From: Lamprobacter sp964516305
GTDB lineage: Bacteria > Pseudomonadota > Gammaproteobacteria > Chromatiales > Chromatiaceae
Direction: 5' to 3'
Length of the DNA stretch: 64,000 nt
NCBI GenBank assembly: GCA_964516305.1
Contig: CAZEZH010000001.1
Coordinates: 1 to 64,000, forward strand
Part shown: piece by piece, positions 25,807 to 33,730 of the stretch
Layout of the letters: the number at the start of each line of letters is the position of its first letter
Position numbering within the stretch: position 1 is the stretch's first letter
Position numbers and translations under genes: made by a program
The notes under the pieces: model-generated
The model's database searches: none
The model's input: the letters and a program-made list of their open reading frames with translations, nothing else
Told to the model about the DNA's origin: nothing

Positions 25807-26471
25807 AGGCGATGATTCTGGCCGCTGGGCGTGGCAACCGGATGCGCCCCCTCACCGACCAGACCCCGAAGCCCTTACTCCAGGCCGGCGGCGTCTCACT
25901 CCTCACCCACCAGATTCGGCGCCTGCGCAGGGCCGGCTTCACCGAGCTGGTGATCAATCACGCCCATCTCGGCGAGCAGATCGAGCAGGCCTTAGGCGAC
26001 GGCAGCGCTGAAGGCGTGCAGATTCAATACTCGCCAGAGGGTGAAGGGCGTGCCCTCGAGACTGGTGGCGGCATCTATCGAGCACTGCCGCTGCTCGGCG
26101 AGGGCCCCTTTCTGGTCACCAACGGCGACATCTGGTGCGATCTCGACTACCGCCAACCCCGCATCGATGACCAGGACCTTGCACAGATCGTCTTAGTCAA
26201 CAACCCACCGCACCATCTAGAAGGCGATTTCGCCCTCTGCGGCGACCGCGTGCTGACCAGAGGCGAGGTGCGGCTCACCTTCTCCGGCATCGGCCTCTAT
26301 CGCCCGGAACTCTTCGCGGGCTGTAAGGCGGGCGCCTTTCCCCTCGCCCCGTTATTGCGGTCAGCCATGGCCAAGGGTCGCTGCAGCGGCCTTCATCATC
26401 GCGGGCAATGGCTCGACATCGGCACGCCAGAGCGTTTACAAGCGCTCGACGGAATGTTAAGGAATCCCTGA
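25803..26471 (+). CDS. murU: Nucleotidyltransferase, probable N-acetylmuramate 1-phosphate uridylyltransferase
   Basis: A 222-residue single-domain sugar-phosphate nucleotidyltransferase. The N-terminus has the family signature AAGRGNRMRPLTDQTPKPLL, followed by GGGIYRALPLLGEGPFLVTNGDIWCD and a C-terminal GQWLDIGTPERL. Short enzymes of this type include MurU, which makes UDP-MurNAc in a peptidoglycan recycling shortcut; a mannose-1-phosphate guanylyltransferase-like role cannot be excluded. The amgK kinase, often adjacent to murU in pseudomonads, is not here. nagZ, from the same recycling route, occurs at 45391. Its start overlaps the PqiA-like gene stop by four bases. Confidence 0.82.
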   Translation: MKAMILAAGRGNRMRPLTDQTPKPLLQAGGVSLLTHQIRRLRRAGFTELVINHAHLGEQIEQALGDGSAEGVQIQYSPEGEGRALETGGGIYRALPLLGEGPFLVTNGDIWCDLDYRQPRIDDQDLAQIVLVNNPPHHLEGDFALCGDRVLTRGEVRLTFSGIGLYRPELFAGCKAGAFPLAPLLRSAMAKGRCSGLHHRGQWLDIGTPERLQALDGMLRNP

Positions 26472-26518
26472 GCCAGGCAGAACGTCGCCTCGCGCCCGAC
26501 TGGAGGCAACGCATCGCG

Positions 26519-27958
26519 ATGGGCCAGGATATCCAGGATCACGCATTTACTGAAGCCGATTTCCACGAGTTCGAGACACGTCTCAGCTCGGAAACCGCTT
26601 TGCTCGAGCAGTGGTTCGCCGACGATGCCTTTTCGACGAGTGCGCCTGAAATAGGCTTCGAGCTCGAGGCCTGGCTAATCGACCGTCGCCACCAAGCACC
26701 GGCGTCGGTGATCGAGCCCTTCCTCGAGCAGCTGCGAGACCCGCTGATCGTCCCCGAGCTGGCGCGCTTCAACCTGGAGCTCAATAGCACGCCAGAGCCC
26801 TTGAGCGGACGGCCGTTTAGCCGACTCCATGCCGAACTCGAGCGCACACTGGCCCATTGCCAGGCTGCGGCCGCCACGCTCAACGCCCAGGTTGGCACCA
26901 TTGGCATCCTGCCGACGGTACGGCCCGATCACTTGGTCCCGGCGCAGATGACGCCACGCCCCCGCTATCGCGCCCTGAACGAGCAGATTCTGCGTCTTCG
27001 CGATGGCCAGCCGATCCGACTCGAGATCCAGGGTGAGCGGCCGGTGTTCATCGAGCAACCGGACGTGATGCTCGAATCAGCGGCAACCTCGTTTCAGATC
27101 CACATCAAGATCGGCGCATCAGAATCGGCACGCGTATTCAATGCCTCCAAGCTGCTCGCCGCTATCTCGGTCGCCATCGGTGCGAACTCGCCCTATCTGT
27201 TCGGTCGCGAACTCTGGTGCGAAACGCGAATCCCTTTGTTCGAGCAGGCCGTGTCGGTCGGCGACAGCCCATTGCGCGAGCGCGTCGGCTTCGGCATCCG
27301 CTATGCGGAACGCTCGGTGATGGAGTGCTTCCGATCCAACATCACGCGCTATCCGGTGCTCCTGCCGCACCTGATGGACGACCCGAGCGAACGGCTTGCG
27401 CACCTGCGGCTGCACAATGGCACTATCTGGCGCTGGAACCGGCCGCTGATCGGCTTCGAGACCGACCCGGCCGGTCAGCAACGGCCGCATCTGCGCATGG
27501 AGCACCGGGTCGGCGCAGCCGGCCCCTCCGGCATCGACAATATCGCGAATGCCGCCCTCTACTGCGGCGCTGTCCAGGCGCTGGCCAGTGAGCCAAGGCC
27601 GCCAGAACTGGCGCTTCCATTCAACCAAGCACGGATTAACTTCTATCTCGCCGCGCGTCATGGGCTGAATGCCGAGATCCTCTGGTACGGCAGCCAAGCG
27701 CGGATGCCGATCCACCAGTTGATTCATCAACAGGTGCTACCCAAGGCGCGCATCGGACTCAGGGCGCTCGGCATCGACCCGGACGAGATCGACCATTGGC
27801 TTGGTGTGATCGAGGCCCGCGCCCGCACCCGTCGCACCGGGGCGGCCTGGCAACGCGCCTGGGTTGCCAGGCATGGGCCGGACATGGCAGCGCTCACCGA
27901 GGCCTATCTCGCCCATCAGGCGACCGGCAAGCCCGTGCATGAGTGGACACTCGACTGA
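26519..27958 (+). CDS. Glutamate-cysteine ligase family protein (GCS2-like)
   Basis: A 479-residue cytoplasmic enzyme of the carboxylate-amine ligase fold that includes the GCS2 group of gamma-glutamylcysteine synthetases. It shows IGFELEAWLID near the N-terminus (substrate and Mg binding), FNLELNSTPEPLSG, SFQIHIKIG, GANSPYLFGRELWCETRIPLFEQ and LRMEHRVGAAGPS. Glutathione synthesis, or glutathione amide in purple sulfur bacteria, is the likely pathway. The ATG at 26519 starts after the murU stop and has GGAGG 12 bases upstream; the longer frame overlaps murU. It is followed by a convergent gene after 38 bases. Another amino-acid ligase activity remains possible. Confidence 0.8.
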   Translation: MGQDIQDHAFTEADFHEFETRLSSETALLEQWFADDAFSTSAPEIGFELEAWLIDRRHQAPASVIEPFLEQLRDPLIVPELARFNLELNSTPEPLSGRPFSRLHAELERTLAHCQAAAATLNAQVGTIGILPTVRPDHLVPAQMTPRPRYRALNEQILRLRDGQPIRLEIQGERPVFIEQPDVMLESAATSFQIHIKIGASESARVFNASKLLAAISVAIGANSPYLFGRELWCETRIPLFEQAVSVGDSPLRERVGFGIRYAERSVMECFRSNITRYPVLLPHLMDDPSERLAHLRLHNGTIWRWNRPLIGFETDPAGQQRPHLRMEHRVGAAGPSGIDNIANAALYCGAVQALASEPRPPELALPFNQARINFYLAARHGLNAEILWYGSQARMPIHQLIHQQVLPKARIGLRALGIDPDEIDHWLGVIEARARTRRTGAAWQRAWVARHGPDMAALTEAYLAHQATGKPVHEWTLD

Positions 27959-27996
27959 GCAGCTATGGCCCTTGCCGAGGTCGCCAGACGCCGCAC

Positions 27997-29166
27997 TCAC
28001 CGAAGCTGATCGGATACCCCGACGGTTGCTGCGTCCTTGCCGAGTGGCGAACTCGCTGGCTCGACCTTAGCGCGCTCAGCATCCATATGCTGCGGCAGGG
28101 CACTTAAGAGAGCTTGGACCACGGTCGCAAGCGGAATGGCAAAGAAGACCCCCCAGAAGCCCCAAATGCCGCCAAAGACCAGGATCGCGACGATAATCGC
28201 GACTGGGTGCAGATCCACGACCTCAGAGAACAATAAGGGCACCAGTACATTGCCATCCAGGGCCTGGATGATGATGTAGGAAAAGGTGAGCCAGATGAAG
28301 GCCGGCCCCCAACCCCACTGAAACCAGGCGATCAGCACGATTGGGATGGTCACTACCGAGGCGCCGATGAACGGGATAATGACCGAGAGCCCCACCAGCA
28401 CCGAGAGCAGTAGGGCGTAGTTCAGGCCGAATAGGGAGAAGGTAGCATAGCTTACCACCCAAACGATCAGTATCTCCCAGACCTTGCCGCGCACATAGTT
28501 GGAGATCTGTCGATCGACCTTCATCCAGACATTGCTGGCGATCGCATTGTGGCGTGGCAGCCAACGCCCAAACCAGCCGAGGATGAGCGCCTTGTCCTTG
28601 AGGAAGAAGAACACCAGCAACGGCATCAGGATCAGGTAGACGAGCAGCGTGATCACGCCGACTACGGAAGACAGCGACAACGACAGCAGTTGCTGCCCAA
28701 GCCCTGCGATGTCGCTCCGAATGCCGCCGATGACCTCAGCAATCTGCGCACTGGTGATGAGATCCGGATAGCGTTCCGGTAACTGCATCAGCACATGCTG
28801 GCCATGCGCGAGCATCCCGGGAAGCTGTTGCAGAAGGTCACGGATCTGGCTTGAGACCGATGGCAGCACGCCGAGCAACATCGATAGCACGAACAGCATG
28901 AACAGGGTGAACACCAGGAACACAGCCAGCCAGCGCGGCCAGTGCAGGCGCTCCAAGACACCGACCAGACCCTCGAGGAGGTAGGCGATCACAATGCTCG
29001 CCAGCACCGGCGTCAACATCCGACCAAAGAACAACAGGACCGCAAACAGCACGGCCAGCACAGAAATCAGAACCAGAATTTGGGGGTCGGACAGGTAACG
29101 GCTCAGCCAGCGGTTCAAGGCTTGCATCGGCATCGTTGGCTGGCCTTGATCAGTCGGAGTAGACAT
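27997..29166 (-). CDS. AI-2E family transporter (PerM/TqsA family)
   Basis: A 389-residue inner-membrane protein with about eight helices and the family profile. A hydrophobic N-terminal pair (ILVLISVLAVLFAVLLFF and LTPVLASIVIAYLLEGLV) is followed by a soluble central segment, and the C-terminal half has ALLLSVLVGLSVIIPFIGASVV and WGFWGVFFAIPLATVVQALL. Family members export autoinducer-2 or other small molecules, or exchange Na+/H+. The substrate is unknown here. It is convergent with the glutamate-cysteine ligase gene. A later start at 29133 is possible. Confidence 0.88.
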   Translation of the reverse strand: MSTPTDQGQPTMPMQALNRWLSRYLSDPQILVLISVLAVLFAVLLFFGRMLTPVLASIVIAYLLEGLVGVLERLHWPRWLAVFLVFTLFMLFVLSMLLGVLPSVSSQIRDLLQQLPGMLAHGQHVLMQLPERYPDLITSAQIAEVIGGIRSDIAGLGQQLLSLSLSSVVGVITLLVYLILMPLLVFFFLKDKALILGWFGRWLPRHNAIASNVWMKVDRQISNYVRGKVWEILIVWVVSYATFSLFGLNYALLLSVLVGLSVIIPFIGASVVTIPIVLIAWFQWGWGPAFIWLTFSYIIIQALDGNVLVPLLFSEVVDLHPVAIIVAILVFGGIWGFWGVFFAIPLATVVQALLSALPQHMDAERAKVEPASSPLGKDAATVGVSDQLR

Positions 29167-29218
29167 GTTTCAGCAGGGTGGTCGGATCGCGCAGATCGGA
29201 TCGTGCAGACTCGAGACC

Positions 29219-29635
29219 TTAACCGTCATCCTCGGCTGCTAGTGCCTTCGAGGTCGCGGAGAGCCGAGCCTGATAGCGTCCCACAAACAAGACCTCGAGT
29301 TCGTCGATGACCTTAGCGGCTTCTCGCCCTTGCAGCACGTGCGCGGCCATTAACGCCGATGTTTCATGCAGCATCTCGCCAGGATCAAGCATCGGATAGA
29401 CCCGGCGGAGACGCTGGATTGCTCCGACGACGCTCTCCTGCGACGGACGCGGCTCATGCTGAGGCTCCGTCGGCGCGGGGAGGCTGCGCTCCGGATCGCG
29501 GCTCTCAGCTCCGGCACCACCTGTGACAAGAAACTCGCCGAACGCGATCAGGGATGCGCGATCCTGGGGACCGAGGGTTCGGAGGATCTTGAGCAGTCGT
29601 CGTTCGTGCGCCGAGGCACGTTCCATTGGGATCAT
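29219..29635 (-). CDS. Conserved hypothetical protein
   Basis: A 138-residue soluble, helical protein. The N-terminal half (ERRLLKILRTLGPQDRASLIAFGEFLV) and the C-terminal half (LRRVYPMLDPGEMLHETSALMAAHVLQGREA, then VIDELEVLF) are ordered and joined by a Pro/Glu-rich linker. I do not recognise a named family. The start has GAGAGG five bases upstream. It begins 21 bases after the LysR gene stop, so the two are probably cotranscribed and may be functionally linked. The C-terminal repeat of helices suggests a protein-protein interaction role, but this is a guess. Confidence 0.7.
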   Translation of the reverse strand: MIPMERASAHERRLLKILRTLGPQDRASLIAFGEFLVTGGAGAESRDPERSLPAPTEPQHEPRPSQESVVGAIQRLRRVYPMLDPGEMLHETSALMAAHVLQGREAAKVIDELEVLFVGRYQARLSATSKALAAEDDG

Positions 29636-29656
29636 GTCAACCTCTCGCCCATGCCA

Positions 29657-30562
29657 TCACCGGGTCCCGCGGTCCTCACAGTAGGCCCGCGCGAATTCAA
29701 GCAGCTCCTCCATCACGCGCATCCGGAACTTGTGCCTCTGATGCACGAACGAAAACGGACGGAACAGCGGCGGCTCCAAGCGCAGCGCCACCAAGGTACC
29801 CAGCTTGAGCTCCTTCTGAACCGTGGCCTTGGAGACGATTGAAACCCCCATGCCGGCCTCAACCGCACCCTTGACCGCCTCTGGACTACCGAGTTCCATG
29901 ACCACCTTCAGCGCTCCGACACCGCCGAGCATGCCATCGAGATAATCATTGATGACCTCGCGCGTGCCGGAACCCTCTTCGCGACAGATGAAGGGATACT
30001 CCAGCACACGTCGACAGGCCACCGGACCATAGCGCGCGAGTTCATGGCCGGGCGGAACGATCGCAACCAGCTCGTCCTGCTTGCAGTTCTCCACCACCAG
30101 GTGACGATTCGCGACAGGTGACTCGACCACGCCAAGGTCGATGGCATTGCGTTCGACCAGCGAGACGATGCCCTCACTGTTCGACACCTTGAGATGGATT
30201 GCAATCTCCGGATAGCGCTTCTTGAAGTCGCCAAGCAGGGGTGGAAGCATGTACTCGGCGATGGTCGTGCTCGCACCAATGGTCAACGCGCCGCTGATGT
30301 CGCCAGTGAGTTCGCGCACGCCCTGCTCCATCTCGGCATAGAGCGCGAAGATCCGATCCGCATACTCGAACACCCGGGCACCGACCGCCGTCAGGCTGAT
30401 GCGGTTGCGCCCCCGGTCAAACAACCTGGTATTGAATTGCTCCTCGAGCTGTCTGACCTGAAAGGTCACCGCTGGCTGCGTCATGTGCAGGGCCTCGGCA
30501 GCCTTAGTGAAGCTCATCAGGCGTGCAACAGTGTGAAACACCTGCAGTCTGCGGTCTGCCAT
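29657..30562 (-). CDS. LysR-type transcriptional regulator (CbbR/YeiE-like)
   Basis: A 301-residue regulator: N-terminal winged helix-turn-helix (FHTVARLMSFTKAAEALHMTQPAVTFQVRQLE) and a two-lobed effector domain. TIGASTTIAEYMLPPLL, LGVVESP and CREEGSGTRE-type sequence place it near the CbbR/YeiE branch. The ATG at 30562 follows a GGGGGG ribosome site; the frame to 30646 is not supported. It is divergent from the FadL-like gene, the usual layout for a LysR regulator and its target, and three phased repeats lie between them. No RuBisCO genes are near, so naming it cbbR is not justified. Confidence 0.9.
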   Translation of the reverse strand: MADRRLQVFHTVARLMSFTKAAEALHMTQPAVTFQVRQLEEQFNTRLFDRGRNRISLTAVGARVFEYADRIFALYAEMEQGVRELTGDISGALTIGASTTIAEYMLPPLLGDFKKRYPEIAIHLKVSNSEGIVSLVERNAIDLGVVESPVANRHLVVENCKQDELVAIVPPGHELARYGPVACRRVLEYPFICREEGSGTREVINDYLDGMLGGVGALKVVMELGSPEAVKGAVEAGMGVSIVSKATVQKELKLGTLVALRLEPPLFRPFSFVHQRHKFRMRVMEELLEFARAYCEDRGTR

Positions 30563-30655
30563 TGTCCCCCCAAATCTGCGTTCACCGTCCGCTGTTATAG
30601 CACAGGCGCCCTGTTCGGGATGCAGGGCACCCAATTGCGCAGCCACAACGGCGGA

Positions 30656-30705
30656 TTCGCAACAAAACTAGTTTTTCGCAACAACCGGGTGTATATTCAC
30701 AACAT
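30656..30705. promoter_or_regulatory. Three phased direct repeats, possible LysR operator
   Basis: TTCGCAACAA occurs at 30656-30665 and 30675-30684, and the related TTCACAACAT at 30696-30705, with starts 19 and 21 bases apart, about two helical turns. A TATATT -10-like box is at 30692-30697. The array sits between the divergent LysR gene and FadL-like gene, so it may be the regulator binding site. This is inferred from position only. Confidence 0.45.
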
Positions 30706-30759
30706 TGAGAAAAAAACCGAACGAAACACAATGCCAACGCGGCCTGAGGAGGCACGCCA

Positions 30760-32076
30760 GTGTATGCTATCCACAACAACTTCTGGTCGGTCTGCGCCGT
30801 CTCCGGCGCCATCTTGGGCGCCTGTGCATCTTCAAAAGCACTCGCCTCCGGGTTCGCCGTCCCTGAAATCTCCACCGCAGGCATCAGCACCGCAAACGCC
30901 TTGGTCGCGAATCCGGTCGATCGCGGCGCCGTCCCGTACAATCCAGCCGCTATCGCGTTTCATGACCAGTCCTGGCTCTCGCTCGGCAGCCTGCTGATCG
31001 GCCCAGAGTTCTCGGTCAATACCGCAGCGGGGAGCCAGGATAGCGCAGGCGCCGACTGGCTGGCCGCTCCGATGATCCAGGCCGCACTACGAATCAACGA
31101 GCGTTGGTCAGCAGGACTGAGTGTTAATGCGCCTTTCGGCCTCGAGACGCGCTGGAAGACCGGCACCTTTACGCCGCTCACTGGAACCACACCGCTGCCC
31201 CCGCCGCCAGCCGGTCCCGGCGGTAGCGTCCCCGCAAGTCCACAACCGACCCAAAGCGCCCTTGAGATCCTCGACGTCTCGCCAACAGCCACCTACGCCG
31301 TCTCGGATGCGTTAGCGGTCGCGATCGGCGCCGATATCTATTGGGTGAAATCGGCCAGGTTGAACTCCTCGATCACGCAGTTGGAGGGTGATGGCACCGG
31401 GCTCGGCTTCAATCTCAGCGCGCTCTACGCGAAGGGGCCTTTCAGCGCCGGAATCAATTTCCACTCAGGCAGCACCATCACCCTCGACGGCACCTACAGC
31501 ACGCTGAATCCGACCTTAGTCATGATCGGCGAACTGCAGCCGAGCCAAACCGCGGAACTCGACCTCGACCTGCCATGGCGGTTACAGCTTGGGGTCCGCT
31601 ACGAGCTAACACCAGCCCTCGCAGTCGAATTCGACTGGACCCGAAACGGCTGGAGCAGTTTTGAACAGATCGAGGTCAAGGGCGATCTCAATGGTGCCAA
31701 GCTGTTTGAGGACGTGAATGACTGGAAGGACGCCAACGCCTACCGGCTCGGCCTCACCTACCAGTTACTGGAGCAGACACAGCTGCGCTTCGGCTACTCC
31801 TACGACGAGACGCCGCAGGGCGATGCCCATTTCAGTGCCCGGGTTCCTGACAACGACCGCCACCTGTTCGGCATCGGCGTCGGCCACAGCCTAGGCGACG
31901 GCTGGCAGGTCGAGGCCGGGTACATGTACGTGATGTTCGAAGATCGCAACTACCGCAGCGCCACGCCTTACCTTGGCCGCGCCGAGATCAATGGCACTGA
32001 TGCCATCGACGGCGACTACGAAGCCAATGCACACCTGATCGGGTTTGAAGTCAGCAAATCGTTCGACGTCTTCTAA
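30760..32076 (+). CDS. FadL/OmpP1-family outer-membrane channel
   Basis: A 438-residue outer-membrane beta-barrel of the family that takes up hydrophobic compounds such as long-chain fatty acids. The signal sequence ends near KALASG; the mature N-terminus (GFAVPEISTAGISTANALVA, then DRGAVPYNPAAIAFHD) carries the family plug-domain signature with its NPA motif. The remainder alternates as amphipathic strands and ends in Phe, as expected for BAM recognition. It starts with GTG seven bases after GAGGAGG. A terminator follows at 32131-32156. The divergent LysR gene probably controls it. A Pro-rich loop lies in the first third (LPPPPAGPGG). Confidence 0.92.
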   Translation: MYAIHNNFWSVCAVSGAILGACASSKALASGFAVPEISTAGISTANALVANPVDRGAVPYNPAAIAFHDQSWLSLGSLLIGPEFSVNTAAGSQDSAGADWLAAPMIQAALRINERWSAGLSVNAPFGLETRWKTGTFTPLTGTTPLPPPPAGPGGSVPASPQPTQSALEILDVSPTATYAVSDALAVAIGADIYWVKSARLNSSITQLEGDGTGLGFNLSALYAKGPFSAGINFHSGSTITLDGTYSTLNPTLVMIGELQPSQTAELDLDLPWRLQLGVRYELTPALAVEFDWTRNGWSSFEQIEVKGDLNGAKLFEDVNDWKDANAYRLGLTYQLLEQTQLRFGYSYDETPQGDAHFSARVPDNDRHLFGIGVGHSLGDGWQVEAGYMYVMFEDRNYRSATPYLGRAEINGTDAIDGDYEANAHLIGFEVSKSFDVF

Positions 32077-32130
32077 CGCAAGGCGCGACAACCAGTCCCC
32101 CTAAGCGCGCACACCTCGCCGCGCATTTTA

Positions 32131-32156
32131 AAGGCCGCTCATCGCTGAACGGCCTT
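32131..32156. terminator. Intrinsic terminator after the FadL-like gene, possibly bidirectional
   Basis: AAGGCCG (32131-32137) pairs with CGGCCTT (32150-32156) around a 12-base loop and is followed by CTTTTCC on the plus strand. On the minus strand the stem is followed by TTAAAATG-type sequence, so it may also end the dsrE2 transcript. Confidence 0.7.
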
Positions 32157-32227
32157 CTTTTCCCCACCTGACTCGATGACCGATGACAGCCGATCGCAGA
32201 GACGAGCTAGGCGGACATCGGGGGAAC

Positions 32228-32707
32228 TCAGATGTACAGGCAGATGTCACTCTCGCCAGCGAACTCGAAGAAGGCGGCGGCGCCAGCATACTCGACACCA
32301 TCGATGAACTCCGAGGAATCCATATCGAACAGATCAACGGTCATCTGGCACGCAATCAGCTTCACATCGGCCTCTTGGCAGAGTTCGCGCAGCTCATCAA
32401 CGCTCGCGACGCCCTTATCCTTCATCTTCTTCTTCATCATCCCGGTCATCATGCCCTGCATCCCAGGAAGGGTCATACCGAGGATCGGGAACCACTTATC
32501 CATGCCCATCGGCATGGGCATGCCCGGGTTGCCGAGCGGCGTGACTTGAAGCTCAAGCTTCTTCTTCAGCAACTGCAGACCGTAGAAGGTGAAGAAGATC
32601 TGCGTCTCATAGCCTAGGGCCGCTGCAGTCGACGCCAGGATGAAGGGGGGGTAGGCCCAATCGAGCGAGCCCTTGGTGGCGATGATGGCCAGTTTCTTTT
32701 CGTCCAT
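32228..32707 (-). CDS. dsrE2: DsrE2 family sulfur-carrier protein
   Basis: A 159-residue DsrE/F/H-like protein of the DsrE2 group, which occurs with TusA and rhodanese in sulfur oxidisers. It begins MDEKKLAIIATKGSLDWAYPP, has a Met/Lys-rich middle, and carries Cys110 and Cys120 (LIACQMTVD), the latter being the likely persulfide-bearing residue. The family is thought to stabilise the relay and may be membrane-associated. AGGAGG precedes the start. It is the last gene of the rhd-tusA-dsrE2 cluster, 63 bases after tusA. Confidence 0.93.
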   Translation of the reverse strand: MDEKKLAIIATKGSLDWAYPPFILASTAAALGYETQIFFTFYGLQLLKKKLELQVTPLGNPGMPMPMGMDKWFPILGMTLPGMQGMMTGMMKKKMKDKGVASVDELRELCQEADVKLIACQMTVDLFDMDSSEFIDGVEYAGAAAFFEFAGESDICLYI

Positions 32708-32770
32708 CGTTTCCTCCTAGTGGAGCCCGTTCGCCGAGCCCCTGTTGTGTTGTAGGGGATGAGGCGGAGG

Positions 32771-33001
32771 TCAACTCTTCTTGATCATGAAGTGGAACTT
32801 TCCGCCGTCTTCCTTCGACTCCATCAGCTCGTTGCCGGTCTGCTTGGAGAAGGCGTCGAAGTCTTTGACTGAGCCTGGATCGGTCGCGATCACGTGCAGA
32901 ACCTCGCCAGCCTCCATACCGTTGAGCGTCTTCTTCGCGCGCAGAATCGGCAGCGGGCAGTTGAGTCCGCTCGCGTCGAGCTCTTGATTGAAGTCTGCCA
33001 T
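32771..33001 (-). CDS. tusA: Sulfurtransferase TusA
   Basis: A 76-residue sulfur carrier. The strictly conserved Cys15 in LNCPLPILRAKK holds a persulfide; the rest (IATDPGSVKDFDAFSKQTGNEL) matches the TusA two-layer fold. In purple sulfur bacteria TusA transfers sulfane sulfur from rhodanese towards the Dsr system, with DsrE2 next to it. The ATG at 33001 has GAGGTG upstream; the longer frame to 33061 is not supported. There is a 164-base gap to rhd that contains a 10-mer also present upstream of rhd, so tusA may have its own promoter. Confidence 0.96.
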   Translation of the reverse strand: MADFNQELDASGLNCPLPILRAKKTLNGMEAGEVLHVIATDPGSVKDFDAFSKQTGNELMESKEDGGKFHFMIKKS

Positions 33002-33165
33002 CGGATACACCTCATACTCTGTGTTAGAAATTTGGATGAGCCCTATCAGCTCGAGACCCACGCTTACGCTTTAGTATTTCAGCACAAACGAAGTTTCTGA
33101 TTTTTAGCCGAAACCGGACAAAAAGGCAACAAGAGCAGCGCCAAGGCGGGCTTACTCTCCTAGGT

Positions 33166-33507
33166 TCAGCCACCATCGATCTGGCCGATCTCGTAGCCGT
33201 GCCGCGCCCAAGCGATGATGCCGCCGCGCAGGTTGACCGCGTTCTCAAAGCCCTGCTGGGCAAGGAACTGGCAGGTGTGATAAGAACGCGCACCACTGCG
33301 ACAATAGATCACCAACTCGCGATCGCGCGGCAGTTCTCCCACACGCACGGGGATCACCGCCATCGGGATATGGATGGCGTTCGGTAACGCGCCTTGCGCA
33401 ACCTCCGATGGCGTCCGGACATCGACCAACAGGAGGTCGTCGCCGTTGCTGAGCCGCGACTGTAGGGTTTCGGAATCGATCTCTGTGACCACGGTTTGAC
33501 TACCCAA
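33166..33507 (-). CDS. rhd: Rhodanese, single domain
   Basis: A 113-residue cytoplasmic rhodanese with the active-site loop Cys69-Arg-Ser-Gly-Ala-Arg, the upstream VDVRTPSEVAQG and the C-terminal LRGGIIAW. It should take sulfane sulfur from thiosulfate or a low-molecular persulfide and pass it to TusA. It is first in the rhd-tusA-dsrE2 cluster known from Allochromatium and other sulfur oxidisers. The start is unsure: the frame opens with TTG at 33507, and GTG codons at 33492 or 33489 are alternatives; none has a clear ribosome site. cysG is divergent upstream. Confidence 0.93.
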   Translation of the reverse strand: MGSQTVVTEIDSETLQSRLSNGDDLLLVDVRTPSEVAQGALPNAIHIPMAVIPVRVGELPRDRELVIYCRSGARSYHTCQFLAQQGFENAVNLRGGIIAWARHGYEIGQIDGG

Positions 33508-33730
33508 TGACCAAGTATTTCAGTATATTAACATGCTCGAACAGCGCCGTCGCCGGTCTTGTACTGACGATCGCGCCCAAGCGCGACACGCAGGGCGTAT
33601 GATCATTGGTCTGCTTGGCAGCTGATTCCAGTGTGCTGTGATACACAGCCAGTACTCCACCTGTCTGCACCGATCGAGCAAGCCGGTTGGTCAGAGCATC
33701 ACAGATTCGCCCCCAGAGGCAGCGTTAGCG

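Noticed and set aside
29657..30562. Naming the LysR gene cbbR
   Set aside because: The sequence is in the CbbR/YeiE branch, but no Calvin-cycle gene is near and the divergent gene is a porin.
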